Notes: generated by a model not told the origin, from the sequence alone. 64,000 nucleotides of DNA from Petrosia ficiformis (GCA_947044365.1 OX345639.1:4320444-4384443); one strand, 5' to 3'; positions 32,901-43,806 are shown, numbered from the stretch's first letter. Made by a program: numbers and translations.

Positions 32901-34935
32901 TAATACAATGGTCCATTAACTAATACAATAGTCCAATGGTCTATTTACTAATACAATGGTCCATTAACTACAATAGTCCAATGGTCTATTTACTAATACA
33001 AAAGTCCAATGGTCCATTTACTAATACAATGGTCCATTAACTACAATAGTCCAATGGTCTATTTACTAATACAATAGTCCAATGGTCCATTTACTAATAC
33101 AATAGTCCAATGGTCTATTTACTAATACAATAGTCCAATGGTCTATTTACTAATACAATAGTCCATTGGTCTATTTACTAATACAATGGTCCATTAACTA
33201 ATACAATAGTCCAATGGTCTATTTACTAATACAATAGTCCAATGGTCTATTTACTAATACAATAGTCCAATGGTCTATTTACTAATACAATAGTTCAATG
33301 GTCATTAACTAATACAATAGTCCAATGGTCCATTAACTAATACAATAGTCCAATGGTCTATTTACTAATACAATAGCACAATGGTCCATCTATTTATCCA
33401 ATAGTCCAATGATCATTGACTAATACAGTAGTCAGTCATACATTATTATTTTTTACTACATAGTTTCCTGCAGACATGGAAATTAAATGGAATAAACGGT
33501 TACGTACTACAGCAGGGTACTGTGCATACAAAGGGTCAGTTATTACACTAACAATTACGTACTACAGCAGGGTACTGTGCATTCAAAGGGTCAGTTATTA
33601 CACTAACAATTACGTACTACAGCAGGGTACTGTGCATACAAAGGGTCAGTTATTACACTAACAATTACGTACTACAGCAGGGTACTGTGCATTCAAAGGG
33701 TCAGTTATTACACTAACAATTACGTACTACAGCAGGGTACTGTGCATACAAAGGGTCAGTTATTACACTAACAATTACGTACTACAGCAGGGTACTGTGC
33801 ATTCAAAGGGTCAGTTATTACACTAACAATTACGTACTACAGCAGGGTACTGTGCATACAAAGGGTCAGTTATTACACTAACAATTACGTACTACAGCAG
33901 GGTACTGTGTATTCAAAGGGTCAGTTATTACACTAACAATTACGTACTACAGCAGGGTACTGTGCATACAAAGGGTCAGTTATTACACTAACAATTACGT
34001 ACTACAGCAGGGTACTGTGCATTCAAAGGGTCAGTTATTACACTAACAATTACGTACTACAGCAGGGTACTGTGCATTCAAAGGGTCAGTTATTACACTA
34101 ACAATTACGTACTACAGCAGGGTACTGTGCATACAAAGGGTCAGTTATTACACTAACAATTACGTACTACAGCAGGGTACTGTGCATTCAAAGGGTCAGT
34201 TATTACACTAACAATTACGTACTACAGCAGGGTACTGTGCATTCAAAGGGTCAGTTATTACACTAACAATTACGTACTACAGCAGGGTACTGTGCATTCA
34301 AAGGGTCAGTTATTACACTAACAATTCCACAGCTGTCTAATAATTGTACATTAATTAATTTACAGAAGTATTTCTTGTCGTACTGCAAGTATAGAAATAT
34401 CAACTAAAGTTTGTGATTCTTATGGTGAGTATACTTCAATAGTTAGAGACACGAGATTATAATTATTATTTAGATCGTATCAGAGATACATTAATTCATG
34501 AGTTGTGTCATGCAGCTACTTGGGTTATTGATGGGATTAGAAAAGCTGGACATGGAAGAGCATGGAAGTGTTGGTATGAAGATGAATATTTGTGTACATG
34601 TAATAATTATGATCTCCTCTTCCATACAAGGGCAAAACGAGCACATGATATATATCCTGATTTGAGTCCAATAACAAGATGTCATCATTATGAAATTTCT
34701 TATAAATATACTTATAATTGTACACGTTGTGATTTTAAGTTAGTATTTAATATATTCGATCATTATTGTATATATACCGTGTACATCTGTTCACTTAGAA
34801 TTGGACGTCACTCAAAGTCTGTTAATCTACAAACAGCCAGGTGTCCATATTGTATGAGGTATGTAAATATACATCATTAAAACATAATTATAATATTCCT
34901 TTTCATATACATACAGCTGCTTGGAACTTTTATAA
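29947..34935 (+). CDS. GCNA: GCNA-like SprT protease with acidic disordered N-half
   Basis: Twelve exons (29947-29953, 30008-30102, 31133-32150, 32238-32280, 32338-32507, 32560-32696, 33464-33534, 34366-34424, 34474-34573, 34631-34738, 34799-34858, 34917-34935) join in frame to 628 residues. The N-half is Ser- and acid-rich with a DDQEVEE repeat (31580-31910) and a SUMO-interaction-like NLISDDSDDDD. The C-half is a SprT domain: IKWNKRLRTTAGYCAYK, IEISTKVCDS, DRIRDTLIHELCHAATW (zinc HExxH), GHGRAW, then a zinc ribbon CTRC...CPYC. In animals GCNA resolves DNA-protein crosslinks in germ cells. The first exon has only 7 coding bases. The second intron hosts a separate oxygenase gene. Confidence 0.88.
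30145..31077 (+). CDS. 2-oxoglutarate/Fe(II) dioxygenase, isopenicillin-N-synthase-like, intronless, nested
   Basis: A single 310-residue open frame lies within GCNA intron 2 (30103-31132), on the same strand. It has the N-terminal non-haem dioxygenase region (PVIDLS at residue 5, SVGFVYL at 27) and the C-terminal 2OG-Fe(II) jelly roll. Iron ligands are H197 and D199 (EEHVDGAF) and H254 (TRHHV). The 2-oxoglutarate-binding Arg-x-Ser is R263/S265 (RYSVPFF). Its 310 residues fit the family (300-360). Relatives include bacterial, fungal and plant enzymes; the substrate cannot be told. The lack of introns in a window where every other gene has them except CCDC97 suggests retroposition or lateral transfer, but neither is proven. 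It could be spliced out with the GCNA intron or have its own promoter at 30103-30144. Confidence 0.85.
   Translation: MEILPVIDLSAVDRNLTGKKLTKGMESVGFVYLDNVPGYSKDMERKLLESTKWFYSLPLENKLLLSPKNWNRDAHCVYRGYVPIDISQGHMREQYETGEVLPHDDPDRNSGNPFYEDTPWPIEEGLGIGFKELMISYRNVMINTGIELLRLTALGLGWNENVFDDRFLPKSVSSLRLMHYPTYIHTTENPVLTCEEHVDGAFVTILATFSYSGLEILCSNGQWMSVVPRPGYLVVNIGTLLSRLTNGRFKATRHHVKDIGVERYSVPFFFEPRSDSKFEFPDDSSVITYGPWMTSVMRKFQYQYGHVPQV
31580..31912 (+). repeat. coding minisatellite, acidic DDQEVEE repeat of GCNA
   Basis: A 21-bp unit (GATGATCAAGAGGTAGAGGA type) varies and repeats about 15 times inside GCNA exon 3. Every copy keeps the frame. The reverse strand is also open, which is a by-product of the repeat. 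Confidence 0.9.
32713..33432. repeat. 28-bp minisatellite in GCNA intron
   Basis: About 25 copies of a 28-bp unit (AATGGTCTATTTACTAATAC plus AATAGTCC), with variants ATTAACTA for ATTTACTA, in the intron before the exon at 33464. Confidence 0.95.
33502..34325 (+). repeat. 55-bp repeat carrying an exon end and 5' splice site (GCNA)
   Basis: About 15 copies of a 55-bp unit. The first copy is the last 33 bp of the coding exon ending at 33534 (TACTACAGCAGGGTACTGTG region) plus its donor GG|GTCAGT and intron start. Each later copy repeats the coding piece and donor. Copies mostly alternate GCATACAAA and GCATTCAAA, which makes a 110-bp higher-order unit. Confidence 0.95.
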
Positions 34936-35067
34936 TTTGTTTTCAACCTGACAAGATTATTTATTAATAGTTATTAAATTTAATAACCACACCTATATAA
35001 ATACAAGTTGTAGTGGGCATGCATAGTATGATGAATATTGTTGACAAGTGAATTGAGGATACTAAAC

Positions 35068-36276
35068 ATGGCGACTGGACAACCTAAAACTCTTCAACAT
35101 ACTCGTCGTGGTTTGCGTATGGTAGGTGATGAACCCTCTCTCTTTGATCTAAATGAACCAATATGGCATCCTGATGAAAAGGTTAGTGGATCACAGATCA
35201 ATTACTAATAACAGGAGTGTATTATATGAGACTTTCATTTCTCTCATCTGTAGAGCCCAAGATGTGATATATGTAAAGCTCAGTTCAGTTTTACCAATAG
35301 AAAAGTAAGTGAGATGTTAACACGTGTATATATAATTATTATTGGAATTATACAGCATCATTGTCGCAGATGTGGTGATGTTATTTGTAATAGCTGTTCT
35401 GAGAAACAGCCTCTATCACGAATGGGATTTGTAGATCCTGTGTTGGTTTGCACACGTTGTGTTCCTGCATGTAAAACAGAAGATGATTTCTTCAAACATT
35501 ATCTAAAAATTCTTATTAATGGTATGTCATAAATAATGTAATATTATAAAGGTGTATGTTACTAGAGAGCTAGGTAACTAACAATCTCTCTTCACTTTAG
35601 GAGCATATTTTTTACTATCGGACACTGAACAGATTCATAAATGTACTCTTAATAGTGATCATCATAAACTCATCATTACAAGTCATGAGTCCATTAATTT
35701 GTCATCTGTGATGGAGATTAAGTCCAATAATACTCATTCTCCTGAAGGTAAGATAGATAAGCAGAAAAACATGATATGTATTGATTACTTATTCCTGTTT
35801 ATAATTTATTTAATTCATAAATTTTTATAAACATAAATGTGTTTGTCTATTTATATGTTAACCACATTTCTAATATTATTGTCACAATGTTTATCATATC
35901 TTGTCAAGAAACATGTGACTTAATTAGTTTGTATAATATTGTACTGTACTGTGCATAACCACACATGTTAGTGTAGGTCAGTTTAGGCATATGTTGTTCA
36001 TAAGTAATATATGCACTTCACCTAATAAGGACAAATTGAATCACACTTGTGACATAATGAAAGGAGACATTTGCCAGTTAATTTAATTATTCACATTACA
36101 AATGAGTTGTTACATCTATTCTAATCTCGTCTTAGGTTCCTCAAAGCTCTCTAGCTTACAGTTAACATATCAAAGTCATGGAGATGAATATACTATAGTA
36201 TTTTCACCATCTCCTTCTCATTCACGTAAACAATCATTGGATTGGTTGAGAGGACTAAAAAAGGTGAGTCAATGAG

Positions 36277-36321
<45 letters not shown>

Positions 36322-36386
36322 TATAGGGTCTAGTGATATTACATGGTAAAAACAGAAGAATGGGTTCCTTGTCTGGATCAACCTAG
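35068..36386 (+). CDS. ZFYVE21: ZFYVE21-like FYVE + PH-like protein
   Basis: Six exons (35068-35181, 35254-35304, 35356-35521, 35601-35747, 36136-36263, 36327-36386) give 221 residues; human ZFYVE21 has 234. The conserved lead GLRMVGDEP is followed by the FYVE finger (CDICKAQFSFTNRKHHCRRC...CNSC...FVDPVLVCTRC) at about residues 42-100, then a PH-like C-terminal region ending in WLRGLKK. FYVE fingers bind PI3P on endosomes; ZFYVE21 regulates focal adhesion turnover and endosomal signalling. Exons 4-6 have broken copies at 45314-45460 and 46162-46959. The gene lies 132 bp after the GCNA stop, on the same strand. Confidence 0.9.
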
Positions 36387-36615
36387 CTAATATAGTTTAC
36401 CATTTTCATATATTTGATATACACACATATGATATTGTACGACACTTAATTGTTTGTTTGTTTGTTTGTTTTTTATAAATTCTTATGATAATTATTATTA
36501 TTTTGACTTGTAATTATAATTATATTTCTCTCCCAGTATAAAGTTCAAAAATCTCTACTTTTAATTATTATTAATTTTATGGGTGTGTATTAAGATTAAC
36601 AACACGTGTTTTAAA

Positions 36616-38218
36616 ATGGTGAGTGATTATGGAGGTGAGTATATCTTTATCTATTTTATGTATTTTAGGGTAAAGATAAAAGAGTTAGAAAATTTGCTGC
36701 AATGAAAAGAATGCTGTCAGCCAGGGACTCAAGAATGTAAGTTGCTGTAGAATAAATATAATAATGTGTGCTGATGTATACTGTAATATAATAATGTGTG
36801 CCGATGTATTGTCAATATACTGTAATATAATGTGTGCCGATGTATTGTCAATATACTGTAATATAATGTGTGCTGATGTATTGTCAATATACTGTAATAT
36901 AATAATGTGTGCTGATGTATTGTCAATATACTGTAATATAATAATGTGTGCCGATGTATTGTCAATATACTGTAATATAATAATGTGTGCTGATGTATTG
37001 TCAATATACTGTAATATAATAATGTGTGCCGATGTATTGTCAATATACTGTAATATAATAATGTGTGCCGATGTATTGTCAATATACTGTAATATAATAA
37101 TGTGTGCCGATGTATTGTCAATATACTGTAATATAATATTGTGTGCCGATGTATTGTCAATATACTGTAATATAATAATGTGTGCCGATGTATTGTCAAT
37201 ATACTGTAATATAATATTGTGTGCTGATGTATTGTCAATATACTGTAATATAATAATATGTGCTGATGTATTGTCAATATACTGTAATATAATAATATGT
37301 GCTGATGTATTGTCAATATACTGTAATATAATAATATGTGCTGATGTATTGTCAATATACTGTATAGCAAAGCAAATCAAAAGAAACTTGAAGAAAAGAA
37401 GAAAAAAGATGAAGCAGCTAAAATTCACCAAGTGTAAGTTAGAACATATTATGATAATCACATGACATGATAGTCACATGACTTCTCTTCTAGTCCACAG
37501 GTTCCTTCAGCTCTATTTTTCTCCTATAACAATCAACTCGGTCCACCTTATCACATTATTGTTGATACAAACTTCATCAATTTCTCTATTCAAAATAAAC
37601 TAGACATTGTACAATCAATGATGGATTGTTTGTATGCAAAGTGTAAGAATAATGTGTTATGAATGTTTCATAGTATATATTGTTTGTCCTCTCATACAAT
37701 ATATATATAGCTAGTGTATAGATATAGTAATATTACATAATACATATAGGTGTTCCTTGTATCACTGAATGTGTAGTAGCCGAGTTGGAAAAACTTGGAA
37801 CCAAATTTCGTGTTGCTCAAAGGTTATGTCATAACTTTATTTGTGTGGTATTTATGTAATTCACGATCTCTCACTTACAGGATTGCTAAAGACTCTCGTT
37901 TTGAGACTCTTCCTTGTATGCATAAAGGAACTTATGCTGATGATTGTATAGTTAATAGAGTGACTCAACATAGATGCTATATTGTAGCGACTTGTGATAG
38001 AGATCTCAAAAGAAGATTAAGAAAAATACCTGGTGTACCTATTATGTATATAACTCAACATAAATATAGTATAGAGCGAATGCCTGATGCATTTGGAGGT
38101 AAATGTACTAATGGCCATACTAAAACAACACTATTCTTAATATTATGTATTGAGAATTTGAAATTAATATTATTCTCTGATCTTATTCCTTTCTATCAAT
38201 TTAGCACCAAGACTATGA
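36616..38218 (+). CDS. FCF1: FCF1, PIN-domain rRNA-processing factor
   Basis: Seven exons (36616-36618, 36669-36736, 37368-37433, 37494-37642, 37750-37822, 37881-38098, 38205-38218) give 196 residues; human FCF1 has 198. Exon 1 contains only the [21 protein letters not shown] matches the family N-terminus. The PIN domain shows [52 protein letters not shown] and GVPIMYI, and ends GAPRL. The acidic PIN residues (VDTN, GTYADDC, CDRD) look present. FCF1 is a nucleolar factor for early 18S rRNA cleavages. A 37-bp minisatellite fills the second intron. The gene ends 112 bp before the K2P start. Confidence 0.95.
36758..37366. repeat. 34/37-bp minisatellite in FCF1 intron
   Basis: About 16 copies of GATGTATTGTCAATATACTG plus TAATATAATAATGTGTG, with C/T variation (GCCGATG or GCTGATG). 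It runs into the 3' splice site: the last unit ends CTGTATAG|C at the exon start 37368. Long frames over it on both strands are artefacts. Confidence 0.95.
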
Positions 38219-38329
38219 CATCGTCTGACATTATATTGTAATTATGATACATCTATATACAGTTTTAATATTTCAGTATTGACAGTTATGATTTTGGTAA
38301 TTAAATAATTGCATTCCAGGTTTATAGAA

Positions 38330-39434
38330 ATGGCTGATGGTAAGAGTGATTCCTCTTCCCATTCATCTGACAATGGTGAATGGTGTGAGTGTAATAAGTC
38401 GTGTTTAAAACGTTTCTGTCACATGAATGTTTACTGGAGATGTCTAATATTATTTGGTGTTGTGATGATCTACCTATTACTAGGAGGTTGGATATTTTCA
38501 GCACTGGAGAGACCTAATGAAATAAGACAGAATGAAGCAGAGCTAGAGGCTAATGAAACTTACTTTCAAACATTAGAAGTTATAGTCAATCTACTTGTTA
38601 ACAATTCTAATTTATCCAGAGAAGAAGCCATGTATTTAGTTAATAATGTAAGTGATGCAGCCATGAGGGCCTCTGATTTAACAGCAAGTGAGAACTGGCT
38701 ATATGCTTCATCTGTATTCTTCACTGTTACTGTTGTCACAACTATTGGTAAGTTATTAATTATTCATAGCTTATATGATACTCATTTATTTATTAGGGTA
38801 TGGAGCCATTGCTCCTGTCACAAGAAGTGGACAAGACTTCTTTATAATTTACGCAATGGTAGGCATTCCATTAACAGTAACATTTCTGGCAGTCCTGGGA
38901 GTGATTCTCAAGAATGTGATGTCATGGCTAGTGAAACCATTAGGAAATAGATTGAAGAATGTTTGGGTTAACGTTGGTGTGATACTAAGTTTTCTAGTAG
39001 CAGGACTGACTTTGTTCATATTTTTCCCAGCTATTATATTTTCAGCAGTTGATGGCTGGTCATATAGTGAAAGTCTCTACTATTGTTTTGTAACTCTAAC
39101 TACAGTAGGATTTGGTGATTTTGTGCCCGGGATACCTGAAAGTAGGTTCAATGGTTTATATAGGATATGTACAGGTGCTTGGATATTTGTTGGACTGGCT
39201 TTTGTTGTCCTTGTCATTTCGTTGATGCAAGAAGTTTATAAACATTTTGCAAAAAAGATTCGTGTGAAATGCAAGTGTGTAGAGCATTTGGTCCAAGAGG
39301 AGGAAGGGTTACAGGATTTGACAATCTTGGACAATAGTCCAGAGCATGTGATCAAAGAGGAGGAAGGGTTACAGGATTTGACAACATTGGACAATAGTCC
39401 AGAGAAACCAGAGAGCTCTACAGAGCAAAACTAA
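38330..39434 (+). CDS. two-pore-domain potassium channel (K2P), copy 1
   Basis: Two exons (38330-38747, 38797-39434) give 351 residues. The topology is typical: short N-terminus, M1 (CLILFGVVMIYLLLGG), long extracellular cap with N-glycosylation sequons, pore 1 with filter TTIGYG split by the intron, M2/M3, pore 2 with filter TTVGFGDF, M4 (WIFVGLAFVVLVISLMQ). K2P channels carry background potassium current as dimers. The C-tail contains a 60-bp in-frame duplication (39293-39410; EEEGLQDLT.LDNSPE twice). The ATG at 38330 is chosen over one 21 bp upstream because the paralogue at 47100 starts there and the upstream part looks like UTR. A K2P channel from a marine sponge has been studied electrophysiologically (my recollection). 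Confidence 0.92.
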
Positions 39435-39586
39435 AAACAGTCTTTTAAATAATATACAATAACATTTTGATTTATTGTGTAGAATTGAAGTGTGAACTCT
39501 CCATCACAACTTAAATTTTTTCTTTTTACCTATATATAATTGTAATAATTATAATTATAATAAGGCCATGAATGATACATTTCAAA

Positions 39587-42236
39587 CTAACTAGTAAGTT
39601 CGATTTTTCTCTTCACCGGTTCCTCTTCAATTTTTTCCATCCCTTCCCACAACTCATCTCCACTCTCCTCCTCACAATCATTAGAGGCACTTCGTTTAAT
39701 ACCAGCAACTGATAATGGATGATGATATTTCTCCTAATATATGGTATAGATACTTATGAAATTCCACTAGCTTGTGAGATACACACCTGACCAGTCTTAA
39801 CTGTTGATATTAAAATGCTGTTACAATGGAGCTTCAAATATTTCTGTGAGGAATGCATCATATAACCTTTACTATTCAAAATTAATATAACATACTAATT
39901 TATTCATCATATAAGGTGTGTGCATTAGTTAGTAATGGCATATACTTAACTAATTCTCACCTATCTATATGCTATACATGTAATTACATGTAATTACATG
40001 TAACATACATACCTTATATATGACAGCAGGTGGCTCCATACGATATAACATACATACCTTATATATGACAGCAGGTGGCTCCATACGATATACTCTTACA
40101 TATCTGTCCAGACCACAAGCTGCAAACACAGCACTAGTATCATCAGTGAATGAACTAATGCTCCGAACACTACCACCAAACCCATGATATTTATTAAGTA
40201 TCTTTCCTAAGAATTTAAGAATTTATATGTAAAAAATATAGAATGTAATATATATATATACCTTTTCGTAGATCAACTCTAGCTATTTCACCATAAGCAT
40301 TACCAACCAAGTAGTACCTGAATGATATAACATGTGATAATCACATGATTAAGATTCAATATTAATATATTTTTACATCCTTATTCTACCTTCCATCCTG
40401 TGTCAGTTCCAAACATGTAAATGAAGATTCACCCCATGAGTGACTATAAACTGGTCTTCTCTGTGCCCGTGTATCATATAACCGCACCTATTATCACATG
40501 ATATACCATCATATGGAAATAAATTACATACTTGATGATATCCAGTTGCCACAGCAACTAAAGGCCTGTTACCAGTCCCAGACACAATCCCAGTTGCTCT
40601 AACCCAGACTGGTACTCTAAGCCTTAGATAATCTTCAGGTACCTTAACACGAAACAATAGTTCTCAATTTTAATTAATACATGGTTTTACATATCCTCAC
40701 ATTACGAGCTTTAAATACTGGTGACGCATCAGGTCTAGTTCCATCCCAGAGTTTCATGTCATTTTCTTGTCCTCCTGTTGCTACTAGCAACGGCTCATCA
40801 GGACTTGCTGACATGGCAAATATATTCTTTCCAACATCAATCTCAATCTATAATTAAACATCTCATTAAATATTCATAGCATTCAATATTACCTTTTCTT
40901 GAGAATCAGGCCAAAATGAAAGTGTCCCTTCATTAGTACATGTAATTAATGTTCTACAAAACAAAGTAATGAATTAGATAGGTCTTGTGACAGTCACATG
41001 ATTTCACTAACTTCTCGTATTTAGCTAAACCAATGAAATTTCCTGTTCCACCACTGAGATCACACTCAGCCGAGAAGTATTTTTGATTACAATCAAAACA
41101 TAGGACAGTACTATTACGCAATCCCATGTAAAGCTACTAAAAATAATCAATATCATAACAACTAATCTATATAATAGTATCTATCTATTTATCTATTATC
41201 CATCTATCTAATCTGAATCAGTTAACGTGCCTGTCATCTATCTATCTACCTAATCTGAATCAACCCACCCTATATATCTATCTATTGACTCACATCATCT
41301 ACTCACATCATCCACTTATCTATAATTACATGCACAGATCTATCTATCTATTGACTCATCTATAATTACATGACTTTATCTATCAACCAGCCTATCTATC
41401 TATTGACTCGCATCATCTATTCACATCATCCACTTATCTATAATTACATGCACAGATCTATCTATCTATTGACTCATCTATAATTACATGACTTTATCTA
41501 TCAACCAGCCTATTTATCTATTGACTCACATCATCTATTCACATCATCCACTTATCTATAATTACATGCACAGATCTATCTATCTATTGACTCATCTATA
41601 ATTACATGACTTTATCTATCAACCAGCCTATCTATCTATTGACTCACATCATCTATTCACATCATCCACTTATCTATAATTACGTGCACAGATATCTATC
41701 TATTGACTCATCTATAATTACATGACTTTATCTATCAACCAGCCTATTTATCTATTGACTCACATCATCTATTCACACCATCCACTTATCTATAATTACA
41801 TCCACAGATCTATCTATCTATTGACTCATCTATAATTACATGACTTTATCTATCAACCAGCCTATTTATCTATTGACTCACATCATCTATTCACACCATC
41901 CACTTATCTATAATTACATGCACAGATCTATCTATCTATTGACTCATGTCAAACAATCCATCTACCTGCTTTCCTACCAGTATGTATTACAAACCTTATC
42001 TTTGGATCCATACTCCCAACACATACATAACACTTCCTTTGTCTTGTCTGTTTGAGAGATGGTTAAACCACCTGGTAAGTAATTCAAACATTCTTTCCCT
42101 GACAAGGATATTCCTGATATGTATTTATTAGTATATAGTGGTCAGCGAACTACTAAGATCATATCTTACCTTTCAGCATACCTAAAGAGGATCCTATCCA
42201 TACATCTCCAGACAACTTTTCTGATTCCTCTGCCAT
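39587..42236 (-). CDS. WDR74: WDR74-like WD-repeat ribosome biogenesis factor
   Basis: Eleven minus-strand exons (42236-42170, 42071-41995, 41133-41012, 40953-40893, 40847-40701, 40642-40532, 40487-40390, 40317-40262, 40206-40058, 39843-39787, 39733-39587) give 363 residues; human WDR74 has 385. Matches include VWIGSSLGMLKGG at the start, ATGGQENDMKLWD, YLRLRVPVW, TGYHQVRLYD, RRPVYSHSWGE, GSVRSISS, AACGLDRYVRVYR and DELWEGME near a basic tail. WDR74 helps pre-60S assembly with NVL. Exon 9 has two possible 3' ends because its last 45 bp including the donor are duplicated (low end 40058 or 40013). Exon 3 must use the second of two adjacent AGs (TTTTTAGTAG|CTT) to avoid a stop. Confidence 0.92.
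40011..40100 (-). repeat. 45-bp duplication of an exon end plus donor (WDR74)
   Basis: Two copies of a 45-bp unit start at 40011 and 40056. Each holds the coding end of exon 9 (YRMEPPAVIYK) and a GTATGT donor. 45 bp is 15 codons and the extra copy has no stop, so either donor keeps the frame. Confidence 0.9.
41215..41945. repeat. 118-bp minisatellite in WDR74 intron 2
   Basis: About five copies of a 118-bp unit (for example CACAGATCTATCTATC at 41333, 41451 and 41569) rich in ATCT, plus partial units at the left. Confidence 0.9.
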
Positions 42237-42270
42237 TTGTCAAAATTTACCACGTGGGCTTGCTTAAGGG
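42237..42270. promoter_or_regulatory. very short divergent spacer WDR74 / CCDC97
   Basis: 34 bp separate the WDR74 ATG from the first in-frame CCDC97 ATG (42271), or 55 bp if CCDC97 starts at 42292. It contains CCACGTGG (42251-42258), a perfect palindromic E-box that could serve both genes through a bHLH factor such as Myc or USF. Confidence 0.6.
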
Positions 42271-43161
42271 GTGGAGCTCAAAGCAAGAAAAATGGCAACT
42301 CCAAATTTAGTTTCAAGAGATCTCGAAGATCACAGAATGATTATGTTATGTATGTTTGAGAAAGTAATAAGATCTGAAAATATTATTAAAAGTCAACAAC
42401 AGGGAGAGCCTGATTTATCAAGACAAGAAAAACTGGATATTTTATCAAATCTACTGGAAAGAACACCGGGATCATTTCTTATGAGGTTTGGAAAATTATT
42501 TGATGAAAAAGATCTCAAGTACTTTGATAAGTACACAGACTTTGAAGTCCGATATCGAGTAAAAGAACTGATGAGGTTATTACAAACAAATGTCAAAGTT
42601 AAGCAAAGACGAAACAGGAGATACAAAGCTATAGAGGAATTAACAACCAGTGGGGAATATTTCAGTGAGGAGCAGATGAGGGAACGCAATCCACTATTAT
42701 ATGAGCACTATATTGGACAATATTTAAGTGAAGAAGAAAGAGATAAAATTGGTCTTTGTGCTCCGGGAGAACTGTCACTCTCTGCACATATAGTAAATAA
42801 ATTTGAGGAAGACATTTGTGCTACTAAACTACAGCAACAATTAGAAATTGAGAAACAACAATCCGGAGAGCTTGAAGACAAAAAAGCATTAAAGAATAAT
42901 GTTTTAACACTCAGTTGTGATCCGGTACAAGCGGAAGAACGATTGATGTTACATAAGGAATTCCTTCGAGTAATGCATCTACAATTCTTAAATGGTGATG
43001 ATGCAGAATTTGATTATTCTAGTGTTGATAATAATGAAGAATATGATGTTAATGATATTAGTGGAAGAGATGAGGAGGACTCTTATTTTGATTCAGAAGA
43101 ACCATCTCTTTTTGATGAGGGTATTCATTATGAAGAAGAAATGGAAGTATCTGACAGATAA
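42271..43161 (+). CDS. CCDC97: CCDC97 homologue, single exon
   Basis: One uninterrupted frame of 296 codons, or 289 if it starts at the better ATG at 42292 (MATPNLVSRD). Family signatures are NRRYKAIEEL, GEYFSEEQMR, LLYEHYIGQYLSEEE, EERLMLHKEFLRVMH, FDYSSVDNNEEYD and a strongly acidic C-terminus, in the order remembered for human CCDC97. CCDC97 associates with the U2 snRNP SF3B complex. N-terminal residues are helical and charged. The lack of introns contrasts with its neighbours. Head to head with WDR74. Confidence 0.9.
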   Translation: MELKARKMATPNLVSRDLEDHRMIMLCMFEKVIRSENIIKSQQQGEPDLSRQEKLDILSNLLERTPGSFLMRFGKLFDEKDLKYFDKYTDFEVRYRVKELMRLLQTNVKVKQRRNRRYKAIEELTTSGEYFSEEQMRERNPLLYEHYIGQYLSEEERDKIGLCAPGELSLSAHIVNKFEEDICATKLQQQLEIEKQQSGELEDKKALKNNVLTLSCDPVQAEERLMLHKEFLRVMHLQFLNGDDAEFDYSSVDNNEEYDVNDISGRDEEDSYFDSEEPSLFDEGIHYEEEMEVSDR

Positions 43162-43310
43162 TATAATTATATATATATACACAAGTAAAGGTTTGATTCA
43201 CTAAATAATTATAGAGTGCTTTGAAATACATATTTCAAATAATTATTATGAAGCAATTTGATATAATTATTAATTATAGCTACAAGGTACTATTGAAACT
43301 AAGTAACACA

Positions 43311-43806
43311 CTGTGAGTAAATAGATTAACATGATATATATAAAGGTGTGACTTGTGCTATACTGTGTATCTAAAAGCAAGAACAGTGTATTGAAGAAAC
43401 TATCATGCCAGTCTTATTGGTTGAGAAATGAAGTCCATACTGAAATCAATAATCACAAGTTTTAAAGATTGGACTATTATACAATACTACTAATAATTAT
43501 AAAATACAATACACAATACAAACCACTGTATATAACAATTTGATATCTTCTGTCTTTCCCTGCTATTATAAGTAATACATTATTTATATTGTAGATTATG
43601 AATTTACTCACCTCTTTTAAAGTTGTTAGTTATCTTTTGTAGTTTTCTCTTTTGGTAGCTCAGCATATAAACAAAGATAATAATTATTCAATATTGCTAT
43701 TTACAATACAAGAGTGGATTAATTACAGATATATTGGGTTAAATCTACTCTGAAAGTACATCACTAAATTACTGTCCTATAATCTGCCATCAACAGCTCA
43801 TGGAGT
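43311..43806. repeat. dispersed exon-like block, copy a
   Basis: About 500 bp repeated at 48470-48965 and partly at 49030-49290. On the minus strand each copy has an ATG-led segment (ATGCTGAGCTACCAAAAGAG) ending in a strong donor (AGAG|GTGAGT near 43612). In this copy the short frame is open; in the other two it meets TGA. Confidence 0.7.

Noticed and set aside
33502..34325. Possible CRISPR array (regular 55-bp repeats); the same question for 55313-56045, 32713-33432 and 3325-4080
   Set aside because: The repeats are contiguous without unique spacers, there are no cas genes, and the host is eukaryotic. They are minisatellites.
36685..37465. Repetitive 213-258 codon frames on both strands
   Set aside because: They are translations of the 37-bp minisatellite in the FCF1 intron; FCF1 exons on both sides splice across it.
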